From: Chromobacterium alkanivorans
GTDB taxonomy: Bacteria > Pseudomonadota > Gammaproteobacteria > Burkholderiales > Chromobacteriaceae
NCBI RefSeq assembly: GCF_016937655.1
Contig: NZ_JAFHKL010000009.1
Span: 1-64,000, forward strand
Reading direction: 5' to 3'
DNA length: 64,000 nt
Part shown: in pieces, positions 1 through 8,661 of the stretch
How the letters are laid out: each line of letters starts with the position of its first letter
How positions within the stretch are numbered: position 1 is the stretch's first letter
Notes under the pieces: generated by a model
What the model was told of the DNA's origin: nothing
The model's database searches: none
What the model saw: only the letters and a program-made list of their open reading frames with translations
Position numbers and translations under genes: made by a program

Positions 1-52
1 CGTCTGCCTTACAAGCAGAATGTCGGCGGTTCGACTCCGTCAACGCCCACCA
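1..52 (+). tRNA. tRNA-Val (anticodon TAC), 5' part outside window
   Basis: The window opens inside the anticodon arm. A 5-bp stem TCTGC/GCAGA encloses a 7-base loop with TAC at the anticodon positions. A T-arm containing GGTTCGACTCC and an acceptor 3' strand ending in the discriminator A and encoded CCA follow. The D-arm and 5' acceptor strand lie upstream of the window. Confidence 0.93.
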
Positions 53-62
53 AGTTTCGGTT

Positions 63-139
63 GGAGTGGTAGTTCAGTTGGTTAGAATACCGGCCTGTCA
101 CGCCGGGGGTCGCGGGTTCGAGTCCCGTCCACTCCGCCA
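63..139 (+). tRNA. tRNA-Asp (anticodon GTC), copy 1
   Basis: Complete cloverleaf of 77 bases including CCA. Acceptor GGAGTGG pairs with CCACTCC, anticodon stem CCGGC/GCCGG encloses a loop with GTC, the T-loop is GTTCGAGTC, and the discriminator is G. It is identical to the copy at 265-341. It lies 10 bases after the preceding tRNA-Val, so the run is probably one transcript. Confidence 0.96.
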
Positions 140-181
140 ACAGCATTGCATAGCAGTACCCGGAAACGGTGCAACAGTTTC

Positions 182-258
182 GGGCGGTTAGTCTCAGTTG
201 GTAGAGCACTGCCTTCACACGGCAGGGGTCGCTGGTTCGAGTCCAGTACCGCCCACCA
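182..258 (+). tRNA. tRNA-Val (anticodon CAC)
   Basis: Acceptor GGGCGGT pairs with ACCGCCC. Anticodon stem CTGCC/GGCAG encloses the loop TTCACAC, which places CAC at positions 34-36 (valine, GTG codons). The T-arm contains GGTTCGAGTCC, followed by discriminator A and encoded CCA. It complements the TAC isoacceptor at the window edge. Confidence 0.94.
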
Positions 259-264
259 ATTGCT

Positions 265-341
265 GGAGTGGTAGTTCAGTTGGTTAGAATACCGGCCTGT
301 CACGCCGGGGGTCGCGGGTTCGAGTCCCGTCCACTCCGCCA
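265..341 (+). tRNA. tRNA-Asp (anticodon GTC), copy 2
   Basis: Base-for-base the same 77-base tRNA as 63-139, with anticodon GTC and encoded CCA. The perfect duplication within a short run suggests recent tandem duplication or gene conversion. A terminator follows 12 bases later. Confidence 0.96.
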
Positions 342-353
342 AGCATTGCAAAG

Positions 354-377
354 AAGCAGCCTTTGGGCTGCTTTTTT
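354..377 (+). terminator. Intrinsic terminator of the tRNA run
   Basis: Eight-bp stem AAGCAGCC/GGCTGCTT with a 4-base loop, followed by a run of T. The remaining sequence to 529 is AT-rich and holds no gene; I could not place a convincing promoter there. Confidence 0.85.
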
Positions 378-529
378 GCATTTTGCGTCGCATATTTCAT
401 GCAAACATTCGCTTATCGCCCAATTTAGGACAAACAACTACCATTCTATTGCTTATCAGCTTGCAATGCGCCTAGGCTGCGGTGATACTTTTGGTTGACT
501 TTCTGTATTTCATATAAAGAGATTCAACT

Positions 530-2086
530 ATGCGCAATTTAATCCTGGCGGCTGGCTGCTTCGCCAGCGCGTTGGCCTGGGCAGGCGACCCCGCCGACAA
601 GGCCATCTGGGAATATACGGTCAAGAACGGCGACAATCTGTGGTCGCTGGCGGCCGAGCATCTGTCGTCTCCCGGTTATGTGCCGAAGCTGCAAGCCAGA
701 AATCGCATCGCCAACCCTTACCGGCTGATCCCCGGCAGCATCGTGCGGGTGCCCTACCCCTGGATCAAGCAAGCCCAATCCGACGCCACGCTGGAGGAAA
801 TGGCCGGCGAATCCGCCGCCGCCGACGGCAAGGGCAAGCCGCTGGAGCTGGCCGTGGGCAAGAAATACCCCAAAGGCACCCGCTTCACCACCGGCAACGA
901 CGCCATGATCAAATTGCGCTTCGTCGACGGCTCTTCGCTGGTGATCAACGCCAACACCGATCTGAGCCTGCAAACCCAGGTCTACTATCCCAGCACCGGG
1001 GCGATCCAGTCCCAGATCAAGCTGAACAACGGCAGCACCGGCAATTCGGTGATACCCAACATCCTGATGCCCAGCCGCTATGAAATCCGCACCCCGTCGG
1101 CGGTCACCACCGTGCGCGGCACCGAATTCCGCGTCAACGCCGCCGGCGGCGAAGACACCTTGGCGGAAGTGCTCAAAGGCAGCGTGGAAGTCAAAGGACG
1201 TCGCAGCAAGGTGGACGTGCCCGCCGGCTTCGGCACCCTGTCCAGCCGCAAAGGCGGGCCCAGCAAGCCGGAGGAACTGCCGCCGCCGCCCGACCTGTCC
1301 ACCGTGGCGGACAACAGCCAATTCAATCCGCCGCCGCTGGAATGGCAGCGCGACGAGCGCGCCGCCTCCTACCGCGTCACCCTGAGCGGCAAGAAACGGC
1401 TGGCCGAACGCCAGTTGCAGACGCCGCGCTATTATCCGCGCCTGCCGGGCAACGGCGAATACGTGCTGAAAGTCCGCGCCAAGAACCGCTCCGGCCTGGA
1501 AGGCTACGACAGCACCCGCAGCTTCAAGCTGCAAGCCTACCCGCTGCCGCCGCTGTTGTTCACTCACGCGGACGGCGTCCAACTGCGGGGCAAATCCCTT
1601 CCCCTGCGGGTAAACGCCAGCCCGGAACGGCCGCTGCGGCTGCAGATTTCGCGCCAGGCGGACTTCGCCCAGCCGCTGCTGGAACAGACTTTGACCGATG
1701 CCGAGTTCAAAGCCGACTTGCCGGAATCCGGCACCTGGTACTGGCGGCTGGCGCGGCTGGACGCGCAAGGGCGGCCCGGTCCCTTCTCCGCCGCGCAAAA
1801 GGTGGAGTCCAAAGGCTGGCTCAGCCGGCTGGACCAAAGCGCCCCGGTGCTGGCCGCCCGTCCCTACCCCGTCGAGCGCGCGCGCTACACGCTGACGCTG
1901 AGCGCGGCCCAGGCCGCCAACGTCCCGCCGTTCTCGCTGAGCAGCGACCGGCCGCAATGGGAGCTGAAAGCGCTGGAAGCCTTGCCTGCCGGGCAATACA
2001 AAGCAACGGTCAAGATCGAGGGAGAACACGGCTACCAGGCGACGGAAGAGCAAGAAATGCTCACTCTTCCCGGAAAACTTCCCTAG
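530..2086 (+). CDS. LysM and FecR domain envelope protein
   Basis: 518 residues. A signal peptide (about 1-18, ending AWA) is followed by a LysM peptidoglycan-binding domain (about 27-78, with GDNLWSLA and a terminal PGSIVRVPYPW). Next comes a FecR-type domain (about 105-235) with the hallmark RTPSAVTTVRGTEFRV and EVLKGSVEV, then a proline-rich linker and beta-rich, fibronectin-like repeats to the C-terminus. It should sit in the periplasm bound to peptidoglycan. The stop is 9 bases before the CHASE2-GGDEF gene, so the two are co-transcribed. FecR-domain proteins next to CHASE2 sensors are a recurring pair, and this one probably feeds signals to the CHASE2 domain; that role is inferred. Confidence 0.88.
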   Translation: MRNLILAAGCFASALAWAGDPADKAIWEYTVKNGDNLWSLAAEHLSSPGYVPKLQARNRIANPYRLIPGSIVRVPYPWIKQAQSDATLEEMAGESAAADGKGKPLELAVGKKYPKGTRFTTGNDAMIKLRFVDGSSLVINANTDLSLQTQVYYPSTGAIQSQIKLNNGSTGNSVIPNILMPSRYEIRTPSAVTTVRGTEFRVNAAGGEDTLAEVLKGSVEVKGRRSKVDVPAGFGTLSSRKGGPSKPEELPPPPDLSTVADNSQFNPPPLEWQRDERAASYRVTLSGKKRLAERQLQTPRYYPRLPGNGEYVLKVRAKNRSGLEGYDSTRSFKLQAYPLPPLLFTHADGVQLRGKSLPLRVNASPERPLRLQISRQADFAQPLLEQTLTDAEFKADLPESGTWYWRLARLDAQGRPGPFSAAQKVESKGWLSRLDQSAPVLAARPYPVERARYTLTLSAAQAANVPPFSLSSDRPQWELKALEALPAGQYKATVKIEGEHGYQATEEQEMLTLPGKLP

Positions 2087-2095
2087 AATGGCAAC

Positions 2096-3748
2096 ATGCT
2101 AACTCACTATCGCGACAAGATTTTGCGCTTGTTGCCCTTCTTGCTGGCCCTGCTGGCGGCTATGCTGACCCTCTCCGGCCTGTTGCTGCGGCTGGATTTC
2201 TGGCTGTACGACGGGCTGATCCGGCTCAAGTCCAACCATGACCAGACCAGCAATATCGTCGTGGTCTCCGTGGACGAGCGCAGCCTGTCGGAACTGGGCC
2301 GCTGGCCCTGGCCGCGCGAATACCACGCCCAGCTGGTGGACAAGCTGTCGCAGGCCAAGGCGGTGGGCCTGGACATCGTGCTGGCCGAACCCTCGCACAA
2401 CACCCCGGAGTCGGACCAGGCGCTGGCCGACGCCATCCGCCGCAACGGCAAAGTCATCAGCCCGGTGTTTCCCGAAATGCAGGGCAATCGCCTGACCGAA
2501 ACCCGCCCCTTGCCCGGCATCGCCGCCGCCAGCGCCGGCCTGGGCCATACCGACTACGAACTGGACAGCGACGGCGTGATACGCCGCGTCTATCTGAAAG
2601 CGGGTCTGGGCTCCCCTCACCACCCCAATTTCGCGCAGGCGGTGCTGGACCTGGCCAACGGCCAGCGCCAATCCGAACAACAAAAAATGGACATGCCCCA
2701 CGGCAACCCGGACAGCTGGCTGCGCGAAGACCCGGTGATGGTGCCCTATCTGGCCGGCTCCCCGCCGTTCCAGCAAGTGTCCTATATCGACGCGCTCAAT
2801 CAGCTGCCCCCGTCCTTCTTCGCCGGCAAGATCGTGCTGGTGGGCGCCACCGCCACCGGCCTGGGCGACATTCACTCCACGCCGCTGTCGGCCAACAACC
2901 GCGGCATGCCGGGCGTGGAAATCAACGCCTTCCTGCTGTACGGGCTGCAGCAGGACAACACGCCGGTGCCGCTGCCGCTGGGGTGGAAGGCCGTCATCAA
3001 CGCGCTGGCCATCCTGCTGCTGGACTTGCTGCTCAGCCGCTACAAGCACCGCCAGGGCATCCTGCCGGCCTATCTGCTGGCCTCCTGTGGCGTGCTGGTG
3101 CTCAGCGTGCTGCTGCTGACGCTGGCCTCGGTGTTCTGGAGCGGCGTCACCACCGCCATCCTGCTGTGGCTGGCCGGCAGCGTGCGCTTCGTGTCGCGAC
3201 AGTCCAAGCTGCTGCTGCAGGCCAACACCGACGGGCTGACCGGGCTTTACAACCGCCGGCACTTCGACGAGATCCTGGCGCCGACGCTGGACAAGCACCG
3301 CGCCGCCGGCAAGACGCTGGCGCTGTTGATCCTGGACGTGGACAACTTCAAGGGTTACAACGACCACTACGGCCATTACGCCGGGGACCTGATTCTGCAA
3401 AGGCTGGCGCAAGAATTGAACGCCTATTTCAGCGCCCGCCGCCACATCGTGGCGCGCTTGGGCGGCGAGGAGTTCGGCATTGTGCTGGAAGAATGCGGGC
3501 TGGATCAGGCGGTGGCGGCGGCGGAAGGCTTCCGCGCCCGGCTGGAGGAATTGGAGCTGCCGCACGTGAAGAGCCCCTTGCGCAAAGTCACCTGCAGCAT
3601 AGGCGTCGCCGCCCGGGTGCCGGAAGTGGACGACAACGGCCGCACCTTCTACGAAGACGCCGACAGCGCGCTCTACATCGCCAAACGCTCCGGCCGCAAC
3701 GCGGTCAGCCCCGCCCCCGCCGCGCTGACCCCGCAGCACCAGCGCTGA
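2096..3748 (+). CDS. CHASE2-domain diguanylate cyclase (GGDEF)
   Basis: 550 residues. One N-terminal membrane helix (about 10-33) leads into a periplasmic CHASE2 sensor domain (about 35-290, with VVVSVDERSL and ADAIRRNGKV). Three hydrophobic segments (about 300-365) and a cytoplasmic GGDEF domain (about 375-540) follow. The active loop reads RLGGEEF and the metal and substrate residues in LILDVDNFKGYNDHYGH are present, so it should make cyclic di-GMP from GTP. The inhibitory I-site normally found 5 residues upstream as RxxD reads ARRH, so product feedback is probably lost. It follows the LysM/FecR gene at 9 bases. Confidence 0.9.
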   Translation: MLTHYRDKILRLLPFLLALLAAMLTLSGLLLRLDFWLYDGLIRLKSNHDQTSNIVVVSVDERSLSELGRWPWPREYHAQLVDKLSQAKAVGLDIVLAEPSHNTPESDQALADAIRRNGKVISPVFPEMQGNRLTETRPLPGIAAASAGLGHTDYELDSDGVIRRVYLKAGLGSPHHPNFAQAVLDLANGQRQSEQQKMDMPHGNPDSWLREDPVMVPYLAGSPPFQQVSYIDALNQLPPSFFAGKIVLVGATATGLGDIHSTPLSANNRGMPGVEINAFLLYGLQQDNTPVPLPLGWKAVINALAILLLDLLLSRYKHRQGILPAYLLASCGVLVLSVLLLTLASVFWSGVTTAILLWLAGSVRFVSRQSKLLLQANTDGLTGLYNRRHFDEILAPTLDKHRAAGKTLALLILDVDNFKGYNDHYGHYAGDLILQRLAQELNAYFSARRHIVARLGGEEFGIVLEECGLDQAVAAAEGFRARLEELELPHVKSPLRKVTCSIGVAARVPEVDDNGRTFYEDADSALYIAKRSGRNAVSPAPAALTPQHQR

Positions 3749-3800
3749 CCCCGCTCCGGAACGCCGCGTCGCCGACGCGCCGCGGACGCTGAACCAGCGT

Positions 3801-6446
3801 TTAGAATGCGTAGCGGCCGGACAGATACAACATCCTCCCCCATAAATCGGTGGCCGGGCCGGAGTAAGCGGCCGCCCCGCCGCTGAAGCCGGCGCCGGTG
3901 GCGTAGCTGGGCATCCGGTTGCCCAGATTGCGGATGCCGCCGCTGACGCTGAGGTTTTTGATCGGCTTCAAACCGAAATTGAGATCCAGCGCGGTATAGG
4001 ACGCCACCCTCTCCTTCACGTTGCCGGCATTGTCGTACAGCTGCGAATACAGGTTTTTGTAGGAGGCGTAGCTGCGCGCCGTCAGCCCCACGGAATAATC
4101 GCCGCGGATATAGCTCACTTCGAAGACGTTTTTCCAGCGTGGCTGCGCGCCGTAGTCGGCGTATTCCAGCAGCGGGTCGGTTTCGGTCTGCGACTCCTGA
4201 TAGCTGAAGATCCGGTTTTGCGCATTGCGGAACTTCAGCTTGCCGTAAGCGCCCAGCGACCAATCGTACTGCAGGTCGATGTCCACGCCGGTGGTCCGGG
4301 TCTTGCCGATATTCATATAGGGCGCGGAGATGTAGTCGATGTCTCCCCTGACCCCGGGCAGATCCGCGGCTTTGCGCACCACGAAGCCGGGAAAGCGGTC
4401 CGGATTGTCCAGCACGTATTGCGGATCCAGCGACTGCACGGTGTTGGACACCTCGATCCGATACCAATCCACGGTGGCCGACAAGGCCGGACTTGGCTGC
4501 AACACCAGGCCCAGCGCGTAGTTCCGGGAATCTTCCGGCTTCAGCCCGGCGTTGCCGCCGCTGCGCAGCTGATTGCTGGCCAAGCCGCAGCGCTCGCGGG
4601 CGATGCCGCGGTCGGCGCACTGCGCGTAGTCGTACACCGAGGCGTAAGCCTGGCGCGACGCGTACAGCTGCGGCAGCGTCGGCGCCTTGAAACCGGTGGT
4701 GACCGAGCCGCGCAGCATCGCCGGCTCCCAGGGACGGAAGGAAAAAGCCAGCTTGGGGTTGATCGTGTCGCCGAAGTCATTGTAGTGGTCGGCGCGCAAA
4801 GCCAGCTGGACCTCCAGATTCTTCAGCACCGGCAGATTGACCTCGCCGAAGGCGGACAGCACCGAGCGGCTGGCCTGCAGGCTTTGCTGCACGGCGAAGT
4901 TCATGATCTTGCCGGCTTGCAGCTGCGGGTCCGGCTGCGAGTCAATCGACTCGTGCGACCACTGCAGGCCGGCGGCGAAGCCGGCCGCGCCGGCCGGCAG
5001 CTGGAACCACTCGTCCGTGCTGGCCTTGAACTCGAACGCCGACAGGCGCGACGACGAGGAGTTGGCGATGGTGGTCAGATACGGCCGCAACGCTGCGGCG
5101 CTATTGTTCTGCGAAAACGGGTCGTACAAGGGCTGACCGGCGGCGCCGTTCCGCAGCATGGAAAGAAAGGCCTCGCTGAGCACCACATTGTTCTGCCTCG
5201 CCTCCGCCTTGTTGAGTCCCAGATTCAGCGAGCCCTCCACGTCCCAGCCTTGCAACACGGTGCGCGCGCCCGCCACCGCGCGATAGGTGTCGCTGGTGAC
5301 CTCGTTGAGCCGGCGGCCGTTCTCGGACAGATTGCGGGTGATCTGCAGATTGTCGGTGGGCTTGAAATCCGGGTAGACCGAGGCCAGGCCGCCGTCCCGC
5401 GGATACACCGCCCAGCCCGGGCCGACTATGGTCTGGATGAAGGAATAGCCGCCGTCCAGCGGCGTCTGGCTGCGGTTCACGCCCAGTTCGGCGAAGAACT
5501 CGGCGTCGCCGCCCAGACGCTTGGTGTAGTTGGCCATCAGACCGTAGCGGCTGGTGCGCGGCGACAGCTGCGTGCCCAGCTCGTCGACATCGGACACGCA
5601 CAACTTCGCGCCGCTGGGCCGCGTGGTCAGCCGCCGCGGCGGGCAGCCCGGCAAGGGCTTGGCCAGCGCGTTGCTTCGGTCGGCATTGGGCGTGCGGTCG
5701 TTCCAATAGCCCCATTGCGCGCCGCTGCGCAGGTCCGGCCCGCCCTGAAACCGGTAGTCGTTGCTGCGGGTGGCGTCGTGCTTGCGGCTGAACACCGGCT
5801 CGCGGTGGTAGACGTCGAAGGACAGCAACAGGTTCTGGCCGTCCCGTTCCAGGTCGCCGAAGCCTCCGCTCAGGCTCAGCGCCTGCTCGACGCCGTCGCC
5901 GTCCAGATTGCCGCCGCCGCGCAGCGTCGCCTCCGCGCCCCGGTAATTGCGCCGGGTCTTGAAGTTGATCACGCCGGCCACCGCGTCGGAACCGTAAATG
6001 GCCGAAGCGCCGTCGCGCAGAATCTCCACCGATTCGATAGCCGACAAGGGCAAGGTGTTCAGATCGACGAAGGCGTCGGTGCCGCTGATGAACATCGCGT
6101 AATTGGGCAGCCGCCGGCCGTTCAACAACACCAGCACGTATTTGGAGCTCATGCCGCGCAGGCCGGCGGTGGCCGCGCCGGCGGCGAAGCTGCTGGAGTT
6201 GGTGCCGGCCAGCAAGCTGCCCACCGACGGCAGCCGGTCCAGCAGCTGGATCACGGTGGACGCGCCGGTCTTGTCGATCTCTTCCTTCTTGATCACCTCC
6301 ACCGCCAAGGCCTTTTCCTTGCCGATGCGCTTGATATTGGAGCCGGTCACCGTCACCCGCTCCAGCGCGACGGTCTCCTCCGCCCAGGCGTCCGCGCCCA
6401 GCGCCATGCTCGCCGCCGCGGCGCAAGCCAGATAGCTGCGTTTCAT
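3801..6446 (-). CDS. TonB-dependent outer-membrane receptor
   Basis: 881 residues. Signal peptide 1-22 ends DAWA. A plug domain follows (about 45-165, with VTVTGSNIKR, GLRGMSSKYVLVLLNGRRLPN and SVEILRDGASAIYGSDAVAGVINF). The rest is a 22-strand-type beta-barrel ending in the aromatic C-terminal signature LSGRYAF. It imports a scarce ligand across the outer membrane using TonB energy. The ligand cannot be named: the GSNIKRI style of plug is common among receptors for peptides, carbohydrates and siderophores. A purine-rich Shine-Dalgarno run precedes the ATG. It is convergent with the cyclase gene, and no partner transport gene lies beside it. Confidence 0.92.
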   Translation of the reverse strand: MKRSYLACAAAASMALGADAWAEETVALERVTVTGSNIKRIGKEKALAVEVIKKEEIDKTGASTVIQLLDRLPSVGSLLAGTNSSSFAAGAATAGLRGMSSKYVLVLLNGRRLPNYAMFISGTDAFVDLNTLPLSAIESVEILRDGASAIYGSDAVAGVINFKTRRNYRGAEATLRGGGNLDGDGVEQALSLSGGFGDLERDGQNLLLSFDVYHREPVFSRKHDATRSNDYRFQGGPDLRSGAQWGYWNDRTPNADRSNALAKPLPGCPPRRLTTRPSGAKLCVSDVDELGTQLSPRTSRYGLMANYTKRLGGDAEFFAELGVNRSQTPLDGGYSFIQTIVGPGWAVYPRDGGLASVYPDFKPTDNLQITRNLSENGRRLNEVTSDTYRAVAGARTVLQGWDVEGSLNLGLNKAEARQNNVVLSEAFLSMLRNGAAGQPLYDPFSQNNSAAALRPYLTTIANSSSSRLSAFEFKASTDEWFQLPAGAAGFAAGLQWSHESIDSQPDPQLQAGKIMNFAVQQSLQASRSVLSAFGEVNLPVLKNLEVQLALRADHYNDFGDTINPKLAFSFRPWEPAMLRGSVTTGFKAPTLPQLYASRQAYASVYDYAQCADRGIARERCGLASNQLRSGGNAGLKPEDSRNYALGLVLQPSPALSATVDWYRIEVSNTVQSLDPQYVLDNPDRFPGFVVRKAADLPGVRGDIDYISAPYMNIGKTRTTGVDIDLQYDWSLGAYGKLKFRNAQNRIFSYQESQTETDPLLEYADYGAQPRWKNVFEVSYIRGDYSVGLTARSYASYKNLYSQLYDNAGNVKERVASYTALDLNFGLKPIKNLSVSGGIRNLGNRMPSYATGAGFSGGAAAYSGPATDLWGRMLYLSGRYAF

Positions 6447-6714
6447 CTCCTCACCCCCTTGTAGTTGGCGCGCCGTCGCCCAAAGCGGCGGCGACGCGCG
6501 CCCTTAAGCTGCCCCAGCGGGCGCGGCAAAGAGATCGGGAACGGCCGCGCGCAGCCGCCCCCGGAGGGATTCATCGCAATATCATTAAAAATCAACAGCT
6601 TAATAAATAAATTATTGTTGCGGCAAAATGACAGGCCCGCCGCGCCGTCCCCGCCGTTGCGGACGCCTTCATTATTTTTTACATATTAAGCATGCAATAA
6701 GATCATGCGCCCAT
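6447..6714. promoter_or_regulatory. Non-coding leader region of the TonB receptor gene
   Basis: No gene is visible here. The middle (about 6575-6700) is strikingly AT-rich compared with the flanks, with several TTAATAAATAAAT-type stretches, and probably carries the receptor promoter reading leftwards. I saw no convincing Fur box or cobalamin riboswitch core. Confidence 0.4.
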
Positions 6715-6741
6715 GAAAAAGGCCGCCCAAGGCGGCCTTGC
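6715..6741 (-). terminator. Intrinsic terminator of dsbB
   Basis: On the minus strand, stem GGCCGCC/GGCGGCC with a 3-base loop runs into five T residues, just downstream of the dsbB stop. Confidence 0.85.
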
Positions 6742-6759
6742 ATGGCTCGAGCTTGGGAC

Positions 6760-7251
6760 TCAGGCCGATTTGCGCGCCAGCAGCCAGCCGGCGAAGCCGA
6801 TCACGCCGACGAAGAACACCGCCACCCAGAACGGCATCGCCATGCCCAGGAAGGTCCAGTCCACGGTCGCGCATTCGCCGCTGCCCTTCAGCACCTTGGA
6901 AATCACCTCCATCAACGGCGAGGACTCCATCAGGAACTCCAGGCCCGGGCCGCAGGCCGGCACCTGGTCCGCCGGCAACTGCTGCAGCCACAGCTGGCGC
7001 AGCGACACCGACAAGCCGGCCAAGGCGGCCAGAATCGTCAAACCGCCCCAGGCCCTGACGCCGCAGCGGCCGGGGTTGGCCAAGGCCGCCAGCAAGGCGA
7101 TGATGCCGGCGGCGATCACGCCTATGCGCTGGAAAATGCACAGCGGGCACGGCTCCAGGCCCAGCTGGTACTGCGCGAACAGTGCGAAGCCCATCGCGCC
7201 GGCGCAAGCGGCGGCGATCAGCAGAAAACCTTGTCGGTTGCTCAAGCCCAT
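6760..7251 (-). CDS. dsbB: Disulfide bond formation protein DsbB
   Basis: 163 residues from the chosen ATG, which has GAGGAAG 2-3 bases upstream; an upstream in-frame start would add 19 non-conserved residues. Four membrane helices are visible. The first periplasmic loop carries the redox pair C35-P-L-C38 and the second carries cysteines in PACGPG and GECATVD. DsbB reoxidises periplasmic DsbA and passes electrons to quinone. It is a single gene with its own terminator. Confidence 0.95.
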   Translation of the reverse strand: MGLSNRQGFLLIAAACAGAMGFALFAQYQLGLEPCPLCIFQRIGVIAAGIIALLAALANPGRCGVRAWGGLTILAALAGLSVSLRQLWLQQLPADQVPACGPGLEFLMESSPLMEVISKVLKGSGECATVDWTFLGMAMPFWVAVFFVGVIGFAGWLLARKSA

Positions 7252-7333
7252 ATCTTCCTCAATGTTTGGCGGTAAAACGTCATGGCGCATGATTGTGCCA
7301 TACAACATGGAGGATTCAGAACCGCGCCGCGGC

Positions 7334-8473
7334 TTAAAGTTCCAGGAAGCGGCGGATCGCCTCTTTCTGCTGCAGGGCGTCCTTGTAGCCCAGCGTGATC
7401 AGCTCGCGGGTATAGCCCGGCTCGAACAGCAGATAGGTGGCCAAGGCGGTGCCGCGGTGGCGGGTGGCGCCGGTGCCCTTCATCAGGAAGCGCAGCAAGG
7501 GCGGAAACAGCCGGGTATGCCTGTAGGCGATGCCCTCCAGCGATTTGCTGGGGTTGAGCATGAAGATGTCCACCTTGCGCAACTGGGTCTGGCGCGCCAG
7601 CTCCTCGTGGCTTTGCAGCAGCGACACGGTGTGGTTGACCCGGGTCAGCCGCTCCATGTCCACCGACATGCTGTCGATGAACACGCTGTTGAGCAGATGG
7701 CCGAAAATCTGCGCCGGCGACGGGTAGAAGCCGCTGTGGCGGCGCTCTATGGTGTCCGGCCGCTTGCTGGCCAGGCCGACGACGAACAGCTTTTCCGCGC
7801 CCAGATGCAGCGCCGGCGACAAGGGCGACAACTGGCGCACCGCGCCGTCGCAGTAGAACTTCTCGCCTATGCACACCGAGGGGAAAATCAGAGGAATGGC
7901 CGAGGTGGCCATCATGTGATCGATATTGATGCGCTCGCGCATGCCCAGCCGCTGATAGCGCTCCCACTCCTCCAGGCTGTCCGCGCCCTGGAAAAAAGTG
8001 ACCGACATCCCGGTGGTGTAGCAGGAGGCGGTCAACGCCAGCGCCTTGAGCGCGCCGTGGCGAACGGAATGGTCTATGCCCTCGAACACCATCACCTTGG
8101 TCAGCAGCTCGCGCAGCGGGGCGTTGTCGAGAAAGCTCTTGGGATTGCGCCACAGCCGGCCGCCGGACAGGATGGACAGGCCGAAGTGCAAAAAGGTCTT
8201 CAGGAAGTAGCCGGAACTGGCGTCGTAGACATCCTGGATGTGCAATTGCTTCCACATCTGCGCCAGCGTGGACACCGCCAGGTGGAAATTGCCGGCGCCG
8301 GAGGCCAGCGCCACCGCGTTGATCGCCCCGGCGGACGTGCCGCAGATGATGGGAAAGGGATTGACGCGCGCGTCCGGCAACAGCCGGGAAATCCCCAGCA
8401 GCACCCCCACCTGGTAAGCCGCGCGCGCGCCGCCGCCCGACAATACCAATCCGATCTCGGATTGCCTCCCCAT
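7334..8473 (-). CDS. Patatin-like phospholipase
   Basis: 379 residues from the ATG preceded by GAGGTG. The patatin fold is clear: oxyanion loop SGGGARAAYQVGVL near the N-terminus, nucleophile elbow GTSAG and the Asp of the catalytic dyad in CDGAVRQ. No signal peptide is evident, so it is probably a cytoplasmic or membrane-associated acyl hydrolase. Substrate is unknown. A second, different patatin lies at 40333-41520. Confidence 0.88.
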   Translation of the reverse strand: MGRQSEIGLVLSGGGARAAYQVGVLLGISRLLPDARVNPFPIICGTSAGAINAVALASGAGNFHLAVSTLAQMWKQLHIQDVYDASSGYFLKTFLHFGLSILSGGRLWRNPKSFLDNAPLRELLTKVMVFEGIDHSVRHGALKALALTASCYTTGMSVTFFQGADSLEEWERYQRLGMRERINIDHMMATSAIPLIFPSVCIGEKFYCDGAVRQLSPLSPALHLGAEKLFVVGLASKRPDTIERRHSGFYPSPAQIFGHLLNSVFIDSMSVDMERLTRVNHTVSLLQSHEELARQTQLRKVDIFMLNPSKSLEGIAYRHTRLFPPLLRFLMKGTGATRHRGTALATYLLFEPGYTRELITLGYKDALQQKEAIRRFLEL

Positions 8474-8661
8474 CCCGCACCTCGCGTGGCTATGTTGGCG
8501 GCCCGGCTTGCCGGACACCGCGCGGCTTCTTGTTCTATTTAGGCATAGTCAAACGCCGCGGCCAGCGCCAACTTCGCGCGGAGGAAATCCGCTGGACACG
8601 CCGGAAGCGCCGCCGCAGGCAGCGCAGCTACAACGCGGGCTCAGGGCTCTTGCAGCCGCCC

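Noticed and set aside
495..518. TTGACT and TATAAA before the LysM/FecR gene as a sigma-70 promoter
   Set aside because: The spacer is only 12 bases, too short for a normal promoter.
539..2053. Long open frame antisense to the LysM/FecR gene
   Set aside because: It has no family features and mirrors the GC-rich codon pattern of the real gene. Similar antisense frames over the cyclase, TonB receptor, ABC-F and rpsA genes were dropped for the same reason.
6447..6714. Cobalamin riboswitch or Fur box ahead of the TonB receptor
   Set aside because: No recognisable core motif could be found by eye.
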